The position numbers and the translations under genes were made by a program. The notes under the pieces were generated by a model. The model saw nothing but the letters and a program-made list of their open reading frames with translations. It was not told the origin of the DNA and did not search any database. Shown one piece after another: positions 16,949-26,319 of a stretch of DNA of 64,000 bases. Position 1 is the stretch's first letter, and each line of letters starts with the position of its first letter. This DNA is from Kitasatospora phosalacinea (GTDB lineage Bacteria; Actinomycetota; Actinomycetes; Streptomycetales; Streptomycetaceae): assembly GCF_000717185.1 (NCBI RefSeq), contig NZ_JNYE01000003.1, positions 1 to 64,000 of the forward strand. The letters are read 5' to 3'.

Positions 16949-17770
16949 GTGCCGTTGTCCGACGACCAGCCGCACACCCGTACGCGGCTACCGGTCGCCG
17001 AACAGACCGCCCCCGTGACCGGCCGTCAGGCCAGGCCGCTGCGCACCCTCCTGACCGTCCTCGGCATCGTCACCCTGCTGGTCGTCGCCGTCTCCGTCGC
17101 CAACCGCGACAAACCCGCGGTCGACCGCGGCAACGGCACCACCACCTCCGGCGACCACGCCCCCGGCGCCGCCGCCTCCCCCGACCGCACCGCCGCCAGC
17201 GGCCAACAGCCCGTCACCACCACGGCCAACGGCATCGGCACCGGCTACCCGCACACCGACCAGGGCGCGGAGTCCGCCGCCGCCAACTACGCCGTCGCCC
17301 TCGGCTCCGCCGACATGTTCCGCACCGACAGCCGCCGCACCGTCCTCACCACCATCGCCGACCCCACCGTCCTCCCCACCCTCCAGGCCCGCCTGGACCA
17401 GGCGTTCACGCCGGAGACGGTCGCGCACTACGGGCTGGACGCCCAGGGCAGGGCGCCCAAGGGACAGACCTTCGTCAGCCGGATCGTCCCGGTCGGCACC
17501 CGCACCACCAACGGGGCCGACACCGCCACCCGGGTCGACGTCTGGTGCACCGGCCTGTACGGACTGGCCGGCGAGGGCTCCACCGTCCCGGTCACCCAGG
17601 ACTGGTACACCCTGACCGTCACCATGCGCTGGACCGGCAGCGACTGGAAGCTCACCGACTACTCCCGCGCCGCGGGCCCCGCCCCCCTGCCCGCCGACCA
17701 GCAGGCGGCCACCGCGAAAGAGATCGCCGATGCCGTCCAGCAGTTCGGAGGGTTCCGCTATGCCCGCTGA
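16949..17770 (+). CDS. VirB8/TcpC-like single-pass membrane protein
   Basis: A 273-residue protein with a cytoplasmic tail, one membrane helix (about 34-50), a Thr/Ser/Gly/Pro linker and an external domain of about 150 residues. That domain (ending in WYTLTVTMRWTGSDWKLTDYS) reads like the NTF2-like fold of VirB8/TcpC proteins, which act as scaffold in conjugation channels. The GTG start has AGGAGG 7 bases upstream. Its end overlaps the next gene by 11 bases. The family call is inference. Confidence 0.6.
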   Translation: MPLSDDQPHTRTRLPVAEQTAPVTGRQARPLRTLLTVLGIVTLLVVAVSVANRDKPAVDRGNGTTTSGDHAPGAAASPDRTAASGQQPVTTTANGIGTGYPHTDQGAESAAANYAVALGSADMFRTDSRRTVLTTIADPTVLPTLQARLDQAFTPETVAHYGLDAQGRAPKGQTFVSRIVPVGTRTTNGADTATRVDVWCTGLYGLAGEGSTVPVTQDWYTLTVTMRWTGSDWKLTDYSRAAGPAPLPADQQAATAKEIADAVQQFGGFRYAR

Positions 17771-19040
17771 CGCCCAGCCCCGACTGCACCTGCTGCGCCG
17801 CGCCGGGGCGCTCGGCGCCGCGATGAGCGTCCTCCAACTCGCCGCGCTGGTGGTCGCGCAGCAGGTGGCGGCGGAGCCGTCGCCGAGCCCTTCGTCGACC
17901 TGCGCCGCGCAGAACGTCCCGCTGCCCGGGGCGGGCAGCCAGTGCGCCCCGCCCGGTGCCACCGTGATCCCCGGGACGGACGCCGTGTCCGGGGTCACCG
18001 ATCCGCTGGGGTCGTTGGCGAAGGGGTGCGCGCAGGCGGCGGCCTGGGTGGTGCGGCAGTTGTCGGGGGCGATCGACGGGACGACGAAGGTCGACTTCAC
18101 GAACGCGGCGTTCCTGCAGCAGTACGCGGTGGTGTTCGCGGTCTCGACGGTGGTCACGCTGGTGCTGTGGCTGCTGGCGGTGACGAAGCGGGCGGTGCGC
18201 GGCGCGGCGCTGGGGCAGGCGTTCGGCGAGGCGGTCGGGTACCTGTGGCTGACGGTGATCGCGTCGGCGTTCACGCCGCTGATCCTGTACACGGTGGTGA
18301 CGGTCACCGACGGGCTGACGGACGCGATCGCGGCGGGGACGAAGTCGGACACCGGCACGTACCTGGGCGGGTTCGCGGACACCCTGGAGAAGGGGAGCAT
18401 CGGCGGTGGCCCGCTGATCCTGATCCTGGTGTCGCTGGTGGCGGTGCTGGCCGCGACGGTGCTGTGGGTGGAGCTGGTGATCCGGGCGGCGATGCTGTAC
18501 GTGGGTGCGCTGCTGGGGACGGCGGTGTACGCGGGGCTGGTGGACAAGCAGATGTGGAAGCACGTCCGCCGGTGGGCCGCGATGATGCTGGCGGTGGACC
18601 TGGCGAAGCCGATCGTGGTGATCATCCTGGGGCTGGCGGGCGCGGTGGCGACCGGTGCGGGGGCGGACGACGACTTCGGGCGGGTGCTGGCGGGGCTGGC
18701 GATCCTGTTCCTGTCGATCTTCGCGAGCGCGGCGGTGTACCGGTTCGTGCCGGGCTTCGGCGACGAGCTGATGGCGATGCGCCACGCCAGGGCGAGCGCG
18801 GTGCAGGCCGGCAGCGCGATGATCAACGGCCCGGCGAACTTCGTGAAGCAGGGCATCTCGACGCACGGTTCGCGCGGCGGCGCGGAGGGCGCGGGCGGTG
18901 GCGGCGCCCCGGCCGGTGGCGGCGGGGCGGGCGCGGGCATCGCGGCGCACGCCTCCCGGCCCGCGAACCCCCCGCGGGCGGCGGTGCCGCCCGCGCAGGG
19001 CCAGGTCCAAGCTCCGGTCAACAACCCGAAGGGAGGGTGA
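17760..19040 (+). CDS. VirB6/TrbL-like polytopic membrane protein
   Basis: A 426-residue protein with a signal-like N-terminus, six or so membrane helices between about 115 and 345, and a disordered Gly/Ala/Pro-rich C-terminal tail. The layout matches TrbL/VirB6 channel subunits of Gram-positive type IV systems. The ATG at 17760 lies inside the preceding gene with GGAGGG 7 bases before it, so translation is coupled. The C-terminal tail has several Gly runs. It is followed after 7 bases by the SCO6880-like gene. Confidence 0.65.
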   Translation: MPADAQPRLHLLRRAGALGAAMSVLQLAALVVAQQVAAEPSPSPSSTCAAQNVPLPGAGSQCAPPGATVIPGTDAVSGVTDPLGSLAKGCAQAAAWVVRQLSGAIDGTTKVDFTNAAFLQQYAVVFAVSTVVTLVLWLLAVTKRAVRGAALGQAFGEAVGYLWLTVIASAFTPLILYTVVTVTDGLTDAIAAGTKSDTGTYLGGFADTLEKGSIGGGPLILILVSLVAVLAATVLWVELVIRAAMLYVGALLGTAVYAGLVDKQMWKHVRRWAAMMLAVDLAKPIVVIILGLAGAVATGAGADDDFGRVLAGLAILFLSIFASAAVYRFVPGFGDELMAMRHARASAVQAGSAMINGPANFVKQGISTHGSRGGAEGAGGGGAPAGGGGAGAGIAAHASRPANPPRAAVPPAQGQVQAPVNNPKGG

Positions 19041-19047
19041 CGGGTAG

Positions 19048-20631
19048 ATGAGCAGCGACCAGCTCGGCCAGTACGGCACCCAGTACGCCCAGCCGTATGC
19101 CCACCAGCGCCGCAGCTACCTGATCGGCAAGGCGCGGCCGAACGCGCCGATCGGGCGCAACCGGGAGAACGGCGAGATCGTGCTGATCATCGCCGGTGCC
19201 GGCCTGGGCATGGTGTGGGGGCTGATCCCGAGCCTGCTGCCGCTGCGGATCGCGGGGCTGGTGGGCTTCCCGCTGCTGGCGATCATGGCGGTGTACGTGC
19301 CGTACCGGCGGCGGACGTTCTACAAGTGGGTGGAGATCAACCGGACGTTCCGGCGGACGGTGCGCAGCGGCCGGGCGGTGTGGAAGCCGGACGTGCACGA
19401 GGCGGGGACGCGGTTGGACGGGCGCGAGGTGGAGGTCGGCCCGCCGCCGGGGGTGGGGCGGCTGCGCTGGCTGGCCGCGCCGTTCGGGCCGGACGAGGTC
19501 GCGGTGCTGATGCACCTGGAGCGCCGGACGGTGACCGCGGCGATCGAGATCGAGGGCCCGGGCGTGGGCCTGCGCGACTCGGAGGACCAGGAGGCGCTGG
19601 TCGACCGGTTCGGGACGCTGCTCAAGCACGTGGCCAACGGCGACGGCTTCGTGACCCGGCTGCAGATCCTGGCCCGCACCCTGCCGGCCGACCCGGACGC
19701 GCACGCCAAGGACGTGGAGCGGCGCGGCGACCACACGGCGCCGCGCTGGCTGCAGGAGAGCTACGACCAGCTGCAGTCGATGGTGTCGACCTCCTCGGAG
19801 CAGCACCGGGCGTACCTGGTGGCGTGCATGCACTACACCCGTGACCTGGCGGCCGAGGCGCACGCGATGGGGCGCACCGCGTACGGGCGGGGCGAGAAGC
19901 GGGACCGCAGCGACGACGGTCTGGCGACCGTGATGGCGCGCGAACTGACCGACATCTGCGCGCGGTTGGCGGAGGCGGACATCCGGGTGCGGCAGCCGCT
20001 GGGGCAGGCCCGGCTGGCGTCGCTGATCCACTCGATGTACGACCCGGACCACCCGATCGACCACATCCAGGCGATGAGCCGGCGCAACGCCTGGCCGGCC
20101 GAACTGGACGCCACGCACCCGCAGTTCCTGCAGGCGAAGACCCGGGAGGCGGCGACCCGGGAGCCGTGGTGCCACGCCACCGCGTGGATCAAGGAGTGGC
20201 CGCTGACGCCGGTCGGGGTGAACTTCCTGGCGCCGCTGCTGGTGCACACGCCGGACGTGATCCGGACGGTCGCGGTGACCATGGACCTGGAGCCGACCGA
20301 CGTCGCGATCGAGCGGATGCTGACCGAGAAGACCAACGACGAGGCGGAGGCCAGCCGGGCGGCGAAGATGAACCGCACGGTGGACCCGCGCGACCTGGCG
20401 CACACCGGCCGGGTGGACCAGCGCGGCGACGACCTGGCGTCCGGCGCGGCCGGGGTGAACCTGGTGGGGTACCTGACGGTGTCCTCGCGCAGCCCCGAGG
20501 CGCTGGCCCGGGACAAGCGCACCATCCGCGCGTCCGCGGGCAAGAGCTACCTGAAGCTGGAGTGGTGCGACCGCGAGCACCACCGGGCGTTCGCCAACAC
20601 CCTGCCGTTCGCCACCGGCATCCGCCGCTGA
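19048..20631 (+). CDS. SCO6880-family protein (VirB3/VirB4-associated)
   Basis: A 527-residue protein with two membrane helices near the N-terminus (about 48-90, IVLIIAGAGLGMVWGLIPSL and the next segment) and a large cytoplasmic part. It resembles the SCO6880 family found in actinobacterial conjugation and type IV-like clusters, where it stands in for VirB3 and the N-terminal half of VirB4. No Walker motif is present. The cytoplasmic part is rich in charged residues and ends at TLPFATGIRR. The ATPase half is encoded by the next gene, 26 bases downstream. Confidence 0.72.
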   Translation: MSSDQLGQYGTQYAQPYAHQRRSYLIGKARPNAPIGRNRENGEIVLIIAGAGLGMVWGLIPSLLPLRIAGLVGFPLLAIMAVYVPYRRRTFYKWVEINRTFRRTVRSGRAVWKPDVHEAGTRLDGREVEVGPPPGVGRLRWLAAPFGPDEVAVLMHLERRTVTAAIEIEGPGVGLRDSEDQEALVDRFGTLLKHVANGDGFVTRLQILARTLPADPDAHAKDVERRGDHTAPRWLQESYDQLQSMVSTSSEQHRAYLVACMHYTRDLAAEAHAMGRTAYGRGEKRDRSDDGLATVMARELTDICARLAEADIRVRQPLGQARLASLIHSMYDPDHPIDHIQAMSRRNAWPAELDATHPQFLQAKTREAATREPWCHATAWIKEWPLTPVGVNFLAPLLVHTPDVIRTVAVTMDLEPTDVAIERMLTEKTNDEAEASRAAKMNRTVDPRDLAHTGRVDQRGDDLASGAAGVNLVGYLTVSSRSPEALARDKRTIRASAGKSYLKLEWCDREHHRAFANTLPFATGIRR

Positions 20632-20657
20632 CGCCGCTGACCCCCGGAGGCCCGTCG

Positions 20658-22004
20658 ATGCTCGGCAAGCTCACCGATTCCTTCACCAGCACCCTGTTCG
20701 GCCGGGTGGAGACCACCCGGCTGCCGGTGCGCACCTCCAGCGGCCAGGCGCAGGCGGTGTACCTGCCGACGGCGGCGCCCGGGCTGGGCGACTCCGGGGT
20801 GATCATCGGCCGCGAGGTGTACAGCGGCAAGGGCTACGTCTACGACCCGTTCCAGCTGTACGGCCAGCAGCTGCCGGCCCCGCACTGGCTGGTGCTGGGG
20901 GAGTCCGGCAACGGCAAGTCGGCGCTGGAGAAGACGTACGTGCTGCGGCAGTTGAGGTTCCGCGACCGCCAGGTGGTGGTGCTGGACGCGCAGGGCGAGG
21001 ACGGGGTCGGCGAGTGGAACCTGATCGCCAACGCGCTGGGGATAAAGTCCGTCCGGCTGGACCCGATGGCGGCCCTGGACGGCGGGGTGAAGCTGAACCC
21101 GCTGGACCCGGCGATCACCACCACCGGCCAGCTGTCGCTGCTGCGCACCATCATCGAGGTGGCGATGGGCCGCGCCCTGGAGGAGCGGGCCGGGTTCGCG
21201 CTGAAGGCCGCGCACGCGTACGTGCTGGCGACGGTGAAGGACCGTCAGCCGGTGCTGAACGACATCATCGACACGCTGCGCAGCCCCGACCTGTCGGCGG
21301 TGGAGTCGCTGGGCGTGGAGGTCGGCGAGGTGCAGTCCTGGGGCCTGGACGTGGCCCTGGTGCTGGACCGGCTGGTCGACGGCGACCTGCGGGGGATGTT
21401 CGACGGCCCGACCTCGGCGGGCATCGACCTGGACGCTCCGCTGATCGTCTTCGACCTGTCGCACATCGACCGGAACTCGATCGCGATGCCGATCCTGATG
21501 GCGATCGTCGGGGTGTGGCTGGAGCACACCTGGCTGCGGCCGGACCGGGTGAAGCGGATCTTCCTGGTCGAGGAGGCCTGGCACATCATCAACAGCCCGT
21601 TCGTGGCGCAGCTGTTCCAGCGGCTGCTGAAGTTCGGCCGCCGCCTGGGCCTGTCCTTCGTCGCGGTGGTGCACCACCTGTCGGACGTGGTGGACGGGGC
21701 GGCGGCGAAGGAGGCCTCGGCGATCCTGAAGATGGCCTCCACGCGGACGATCTACATGCAGAAGGCCGACGAGGCGAGGGCCACCGGCCGGGTGCTGGGC
21801 CTGCCGCGCTGGGCGGTGGAGATCATCCCGACGCTGTCGCCGGGCATCGCGGTGTGGGACGTCAACGGCAACGTGCAGGTGGTCAAGCACATCATCACCG
21901 AGGCCGAGAAGCCGCTGGTGTACACCGACCGCGCGATGACCGAGGACGCGGTGGCCGAGCGGGACCGGGCCGACCAGCAACTGGCGGCGCAGCCGCGGAT
22001 CTGA
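20658..22004 (+). CDS. VirB4-family ATPase
   Basis: The motor protein of the cassette. The 448-residue protein has Walker A GESGNGKS at residues 81-88 and Walker B RIFLVEEAW near 300-308, followed by FGRRLGLSFVAVVHHLSD, which matches the conserved block after Walker B in VirB4/TraE ATPases. It is shorter than a full VirB4 because the N-terminal half lies in the preceding gene. It starts with GGAGG 8 bases before the ATG. No VirD4-type coupling protein, relaxase or VirB11 is nearby. Confidence 0.88.
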   Translation: MLGKLTDSFTSTLFGRVETTRLPVRTSSGQAQAVYLPTAAPGLGDSGVIIGREVYSGKGYVYDPFQLYGQQLPAPHWLVLGESGNGKSALEKTYVLRQLRFRDRQVVVLDAQGEDGVGEWNLIANALGIKSVRLDPMAALDGGVKLNPLDPAITTTGQLSLLRTIIEVAMGRALEERAGFALKAAHAYVLATVKDRQPVLNDIIDTLRSPDLSAVESLGVEVGEVQSWGLDVALVLDRLVDGDLRGMFDGPTSAGIDLDAPLIVFDLSHIDRNSIAMPILMAIVGVWLEHTWLRPDRVKRIFLVEEAWHIINSPFVAQLFQRLLKFGRRLGLSFVAVVHHLSDVVDGAAAKEASAILKMASTRTIYMQKADEARATGRVLGLPRWAVEIIPTLSPGIAVWDVNGNVQVVKHIITEAEKPLVYTDRAMTEDAVAERDRADQQLAAQPRI

Positions 22005-22062
22005 GGGCCCGCCCGCGGAGCGTTCGTCAGGTGCCGGATACCAGCTCGTTACTCGTAGGTTC

Positions 22063-22091
22063 CTGACAGCTACGCGCGTTGACCCTAGGCT
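22063..22091 (+). promoter_or_regulatory. Promoter of the 5'-nucleotidase gene
   Basis: CTGACA (22063-22068), a 17-base spacer and TAGGCT (22086-22091) form a near-consensus housekeeping promoter. The message would have a leader of about 50 bases. Confidence 0.75.
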
Positions 22092-22147
22092 GCACCCTGA
22101 CAACGCCAGGCCGCGCTGCCGCGGCCCCGACGGTCCAGGGGACAGCC

Positions 22148-23953
22148 ATGCCCATTTCCGGTTCCACCGGCCGCCGCTCGACCGCCCTCGCGGTCGCCGC
22201 GGCCGCCGCCCTGTTCGGCACGATGGCCCTGCCGGCCACCGCCGAGGCCCACGGCCGGGGCCACGACAAGCCCAAGTACGAGGACCTGCAGCTCCTCGCG
22301 ATCAACGACTTCCACGGCAACCTGGAGCCCCCGGCCGGCTCCTCGGGCACGATCACCGAGATCGACCCCGCCACCGGCAAGACCGTCGCCACCCCCGCCG
22401 GCGGCGTCGAGTACCTGGCCACCGCGCTGCGCGACGCCCGCCAGGGCCACGCCAACAGCCTGACCGTCGCGGCCGGCGACATCATCGGCGCCAGCCCGCT
22501 GGTCTCCGGCCTGTTCCACGACGAGCCGACCATCGAGGCGATGAACGAGATCGGCCTCGACGTCACCTCGGTCGGCAACCACGAGTTCGACGAGGGCTCG
22601 GCCGAGCTGCTGCGCATGCAGAAGGGCGGCTGCCACCCGACCGACGGCTGCTACGAGGAGGGCCGCACCTTCGAGGGCGCGGACTTCCCGTACCTGGCGG
22701 CGAACGTCACCGACGAGAAGACCGGCAAGCCGCTCCTCAAGCCGTACTGGGTGAAGAACGTCCACGGCGTCAAGGTCGGCTTCATCGGCGTGACCCTGGA
22801 GGGCACCCCGAACATCGTCACCGCCGCCGGGGTCCAGGGCCTCGGGTTCGGCGACGAGGTCGAGACCATCAACAGGTACGCGGCCGAGCTCAAGCGGCAG
22901 GGCGTCAACTCGATCGTGGCGCTGATCCACGAGGGCGGCCTGCCCGCCAGCAACGTGTACAACTACGACTGCGGCGCGGCCGGCGCGGGCATCTCCGGCC
23001 CGATCGTGGACATCGCCCGGAACATCGACCCGGCCGTCGGGGCGATCGTCACCGGCCACACCCACAACGCGTACGCCTGCATGATCCCGGACCCGAAGGG
23101 CGTGCCCCGCTCGGTCACCAGCGCCGCCTCGTTCGGCCGCCTCTACACCGAGATCAACCTCAAGCTGGACAAGCGCACCGGCGCCATCGTCCGCCCGTCG
23201 GTCACCGCCGCCAACCACGTCGTGCGCCGCGACCTGCCGAAGGCGCCGGACCTGACCGCGCTGCTCGACCGGTACACCAGGCTGGCCGCCCCGATCTCCA
23301 ACCGGGCCACCGGCTACATCACCGCCGACATCAACGGCCGCGGCTCCAGCGCGCTGGAGAAGCCGCTCGGCGACCTGATCGCCGACGCCCAGCTGGCCGG
23401 GCTCTCCGCCCCCGACAAGGGCGGCGCGCAGGTCGCGTTCATGAACCCCGGCGGCATCCGCGCCGACCTGGTGTACAAGGCCACCGGCGCCGAGGGCGAC
23501 GGGGTGGTGACCTACGGCGAGGTGTTCGCCGTCCAGCCGTTCACCAACATGATGCAGGTCAAGACGCTGACCGGCGCCCAGCTGGTGCAGGTCCTGCAGC
23601 AGCAGGTCTCCGGCGCCAACGAGGCCTCCCCGAAGGTCCTGCAGATCTCGGGCAACCTGCACTACACGCTCGACCTGAACCAGGCCGGCGCGGCCCGCGT
23701 CCTCGTCGACTCGATCCGCCTGAACGGCGCGCCGATCGACCCGGCCGCCAGCTACCGGGTCGCCGCGAACGAGTTCCTGGCCGGTGGCGGCGACGGCTTC
23801 CCCGCCTTCGCGGCCGGCACCGACAAGCTGGTCGGCGCCTCCGACCTGGACGTCTTCAACGCGTACCTGACCGCCCACAGCTCGGCGGGCGCCCCGATCG
23901 CGCCGCCGGCCTCGGACCGGATCAACGTCGTCCCCGTGGTCAAGGCGGGCTGA
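22148..23953 (+). CDS. Secreted 5'-nucleotidase / cyclic phosphodiesterase family
   Basis: Removes phosphate from extracellular nucleotides, giving nucleosides and phosphate to the cell. The 601-residue protein has a Sec signal peptide ending near ALPATAEA. The metallophosphatase domain shows INDFHGNL (Asp54, His56), VGNHEFDEG near 143 and TGHTHNAY. The C-terminal 5_nucleotid_C domain carries MNPGGIRADL and EVFAVQPFTNMMQ. No cell-wall anchor or lipobox was seen. It follows the VirB4-like gene but has its own promoter. Confidence 0.93.
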   Translation: MPISGSTGRRSTALAVAAAAALFGTMALPATAEAHGRGHDKPKYEDLQLLAINDFHGNLEPPAGSSGTITEIDPATGKTVATPAGGVEYLATALRDARQGHANSLTVAAGDIIGASPLVSGLFHDEPTIEAMNEIGLDVTSVGNHEFDEGSAELLRMQKGGCHPTDGCYEEGRTFEGADFPYLAANVTDEKTGKPLLKPYWVKNVHGVKVGFIGVTLEGTPNIVTAAGVQGLGFGDEVETINRYAAELKRQGVNSIVALIHEGGLPASNVYNYDCGAAGAGISGPIVDIARNIDPAVGAIVTGHTHNAYACMIPDPKGVPRSVTSAASFGRLYTEINLKLDKRTGAIVRPSVTAANHVVRRDLPKAPDLTALLDRYTRLAAPISNRATGYITADINGRGSSALEKPLGDLIADAQLAGLSAPDKGGAQVAFMNPGGIRADLVYKATGAEGDGVVTYGEVFAVQPFTNMMQVKTLTGAQLVQVLQQQVSGANEASPKVLQISGNLHYTLDLNQAGAARVLVDSIRLNGAPIDPAASYRVAANEFLAGGGDGFPAFAAGTDKLVGASDLDVFNAYLTAHSSAGAPIAPPASDRINVVPVVKAG

Positions 23954-23967
23954 CCCCGCGGCACGGC

Positions 23968-23999
23968 GGAGGGCGGGGCACCCCGGTGTCCCGCCCTCC
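23968..23999. terminator. Terminator between nucleotidase and sensor kinase genes
   Basis: A 10-bp GC stem (23968-23977 with 23990-23999) continues after a short bulge as CACC/GGTG. It lies between two convergent genes and probably serves both. Confidence 0.75.
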
Positions 24000-24008
24000 C
24001 GCGCGTCC

Positions 24009-25478
24009 TCAGCGCGGCTCCTCCGGCTGCCCGGGCAGCACGATCACCGCCTGCGTCCCCGCCCCGCCGTCCGGGGCCGGGCCCAGCGAGACCTGCCCGC
24101 CGGTGTCCCGCACGGTCTGCGCCACGATCGACAGGCCCAGGCCCGAACCCGGCAGCTGCCGCGAGGACGGCGAACGCCAGAACCGGTCGAAGACGTACGG
24201 GAGTTCCTCCGCCGGGATGCCCGGCCCGCGGTCCCGGACCGTCAACCGGCCGCCCTGCAACCGGACGTCGATCGTCCCCGCGGGCGGCGAGTACTTCACC
24301 GCGTTGTCCAGCAGGTTGACCACCGCCCGCTCCAGCGCCGCCGGGTCCCCGTGCACGTACCAGGGCCGCACGTCCGTGTCGAACACCAGCGAGGGGCCGC
24401 GCAGCCGCCCCCGCTCCAGCGCCCGTCCCACCGTCTCGTGGAACGGCACCACCGTCCGCACCGCCTCCGGGTTCGGCGTGTCCGGCCGGGACAGCTGCAG
24501 CAGGTCGCCGATCAGCAGCGTCAGCTCCTGCATCTGCGCCTTCATGTTCCCCAGCATCCGCGCCCGCGTCTGCGGCGGCAGCGCCCGCCCCTGCGCGTCC
24601 GAGCGGATCAGCAGGTCGACGTTGGTGCGCAGCGAGGTGAGCGGCGTGCGCAGCTCGTGGCCCGCGTCGGCGATCAGCCGGGTCTGCCGCTCCCGGGAGT
24701 TGGCGAGCGCGGTCGACATCGAGTTGAACGAGGTGGAGAGCCGGGCGATCTCGTCCTGCCCGTTGACGGGGATGGTGGTGCCGACCTCCTCGGTGCGGGC
24801 GATGTGCTCGACCAGGCCGGTCAGCTGGTCGACGGGCTTCAGCGCGGAACGGGCGATCAGCCGCCCGGTGACGCCCGCCCCGATCACGCCCAGCCCGGCC
24901 ACCCCGGCCATCAGCAGGGCGAGGCTCTTGAGCGAGTCCTGCACGCCGTCGGTGGGCAGCGCGGTCAGCAGCGTCGCGGGCTGCCGCTCCCCGGTGGGGT
25001 ACTGGACGCTGGCGCCGGTGCGGCGGATCAGCGCCGAGTCGCCGTTGAGGTAGCTGCCCTCGCGGTAGGTGACGCCCGTGCTGCCCGACGTGCCGCTCGG
25101 CAGGTCGCTCGACTTCACCTCCAGCGCCTTGGTGGCGCCGATCGGGAAGCACACGGTGCCGTCGGACGTCACGAACTGGAAGTCGTACTTCGGCGGGCCG
25201 AAGTGGCCGTCGGCGGGCGCCGAGGGCACCGCGGCCAGGGCCTCCTCGGGGGTCTTGCCGCAGTACAGGATCTGGTTGCGGCTGAGGCCGGGGCCCTCCT
25301 GGACGGCCGTGGAGAGGCTCTCGTGCACCTCCTGGTAGAGCTTCTCGCGCACCAGCAGCCAACTGGCCACCGACACCACCGCGATCGCCACCGCCACCGC
25401 GGCGGCCGTGAGCACGGCCAGCCTGCTCCGCAGCGACCTGCCGCGGAACCACCCCGTGAGCCGGCCGACGAGTCTCAT
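24009..25478 (-). CDS. Sensor histidine kinase, MprB-like
   Basis: A 489-residue membrane kinase. Membrane helices at about 20-43 and 183-205 flank an external sensor region of roughly 140 residues with two cysteines. A HAMP domain (205-255) leads to the H-box with His274 ([16 protein letters not shown]). The ATPase domain has [17 protein letters not shown] and GSGLGLSIV. It overlaps the regulator gene by 4 bases (ATGA). The pairing with an HtrA-like protease just upstream is like mycobacterial MprAB-PepD, which responds to envelope stress. That comparison is inference. Confidence 0.92.
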   Translation of the reverse strand: MRLVGRLTGWFRGRSLRSRLAVLTAAAVAVAIAVVSVASWLLVREKLYQEVHESLSTAVQEGPGLSRNQILYCGKTPEEALAAVPSAPADGHFGPPKYDFQFVTSDGTVCFPIGATKALEVKSSDLPSGTSGSTGVTYREGSYLNGDSALIRRTGASVQYPTGERQPATLLTALPTDGVQDSLKSLALLMAGVAGLGVIGAGVTGRLIARSALKPVDQLTGLVEHIARTEEVGTTIPVNGQDEIARLSTSFNSMSTALANSRERQTRLIADAGHELRTPLTSLRTNVDLLIRSDAQGRALPPQTRARMLGNMKAQMQELTLLIGDLLQLSRPDTPNPEAVRTVVPFHETVGRALERGRLRGPSLVFDTDVRPWYVHGDPAALERAVVNLLDNAVKYSPPAGTIDVRLQGGRLTVRDRGPGIPAEELPYVFDRFWRSPSSRQLPGSGLGLSIVAQTVRDTGGQVSLGPAPDGGAGTQAVIVLPGQPEEPR

Positions 25479-26248
25479 GCCGCGGCGCCGGTCGCGGCGC
25501 GCAGCGCGTAGCCGACACCGCGGACGGTCTGGATGACGCGGGGCATGCCGTGCTGCTCGGTCTTGCGGCGCAGGTACATGACGTAGACGTCGAGGGAGTT
25601 GGAGGAGGGCTCGAAGTCGAAGCCCCAGACGGCCTTGAGGATCTGTTCGCGGGTCAGGACCTGGCGCGGGTGGGAGAGGAACATCTCCAGTAGCATGAAC
25701 TCGGTGCGGGTCAGCTCGATGGGCCGGCCGTCGCGGGTGACCTCGCGGGTTGCGGTGTTCATCCGCAGGTCGGCGAAGGCGAGCACCTCGCCGCCGTCCT
25801 CGTCGGCGGCGGTGCGGGCGGCGGCCTCGGCGGCGAGCGCGTTGCGGCGCAGCAGGGCGCGGACGCGGGCGAGGAGTTCGTCGAGCTCGAAGGGCTTGGC
25901 GAGGTAGTCGTCGGCGCCGACGTCGAGGCCGGTGACGCGGTCGCCGACGGCGTCGCGGGCGGTGAGCATCAGGACGGGCACGGTGTCGCCGCGGGAGCGC
26001 ATCCGGCGGACGGCGGTGAGGCCGTCCATCCGGGGCATCATGATGTCCAGCAGCACCAGGTCGGGGTGGTCGCGCTCGACGGCGGTCAGGGCCTCGTAGC
26101 CGTCGGTGGCGGTGGTGACCTGGTAGCCCTCGAAGGCGAGGCTGGATTCCAGCGCGTCGCGCAGCGCGGGCTCGTCGTCGACCACGAGGACGCGGGCGCC
26201 GCCGCCCGGGGCCTCGGCGGGAGTGCGGTCGTCGGCGGGGGGAGTCAT
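25475..26248 (-). CDS. OmpR-family response regulator, MprA-like
   Basis: A 257-residue regulator with receiver domain (about 18-135, phosphoacceptor Asp68 in [13 protein letters not shown], conserved Lys in LAKPFE) and a winged-helix DNA-binding domain (about 160-250, [15 protein letters not shown] and [15 protein letters not shown] sequence). The reading frame runs on far upstream, but the ATG at 26248 begins a natural N-terminus of 17 flexible residues. Encoded together with the kinase. The protease gene, 71 bases away on the same strand, is a likely target. Confidence 0.92.
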   Translation of the reverse strand: MTPPADDRTPAEAPGGGARVLVVDDEPALRDALESSLAFEGYQVTTATDGYEALTAVERDHPDLVLLDIMMPRMDGLTAVRRMRSRGDTVPVLMLTARDAVGDRVTGLDVGADDYLAKPFELDELLARVRALLRRNALAAEAAARTAADEDGGEVLAFADLRMNTATREVTRDGRPIELTRTEFMLLEMFLSHPRQVLTREQILKAVWGFDFEPSSNSLDVYVMYLRRKTEQHGMPRVIQTVRGVGYALRAATGAAA

Positions 26249-26319
26249 CGGCGCGGGCCCTTTCTGAGTCCGGTGCGGTCCTGGCCATTGTCCGCCGGGT
26301 GCGGCGGAACGGGCGGTTG

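Noticed and set aside
22019..22030. Possible PHO half-site before the 5'-nucleotidase
   Set aside because: GTTCGTCAGGT is only a partial match and has no neighbour repeat.
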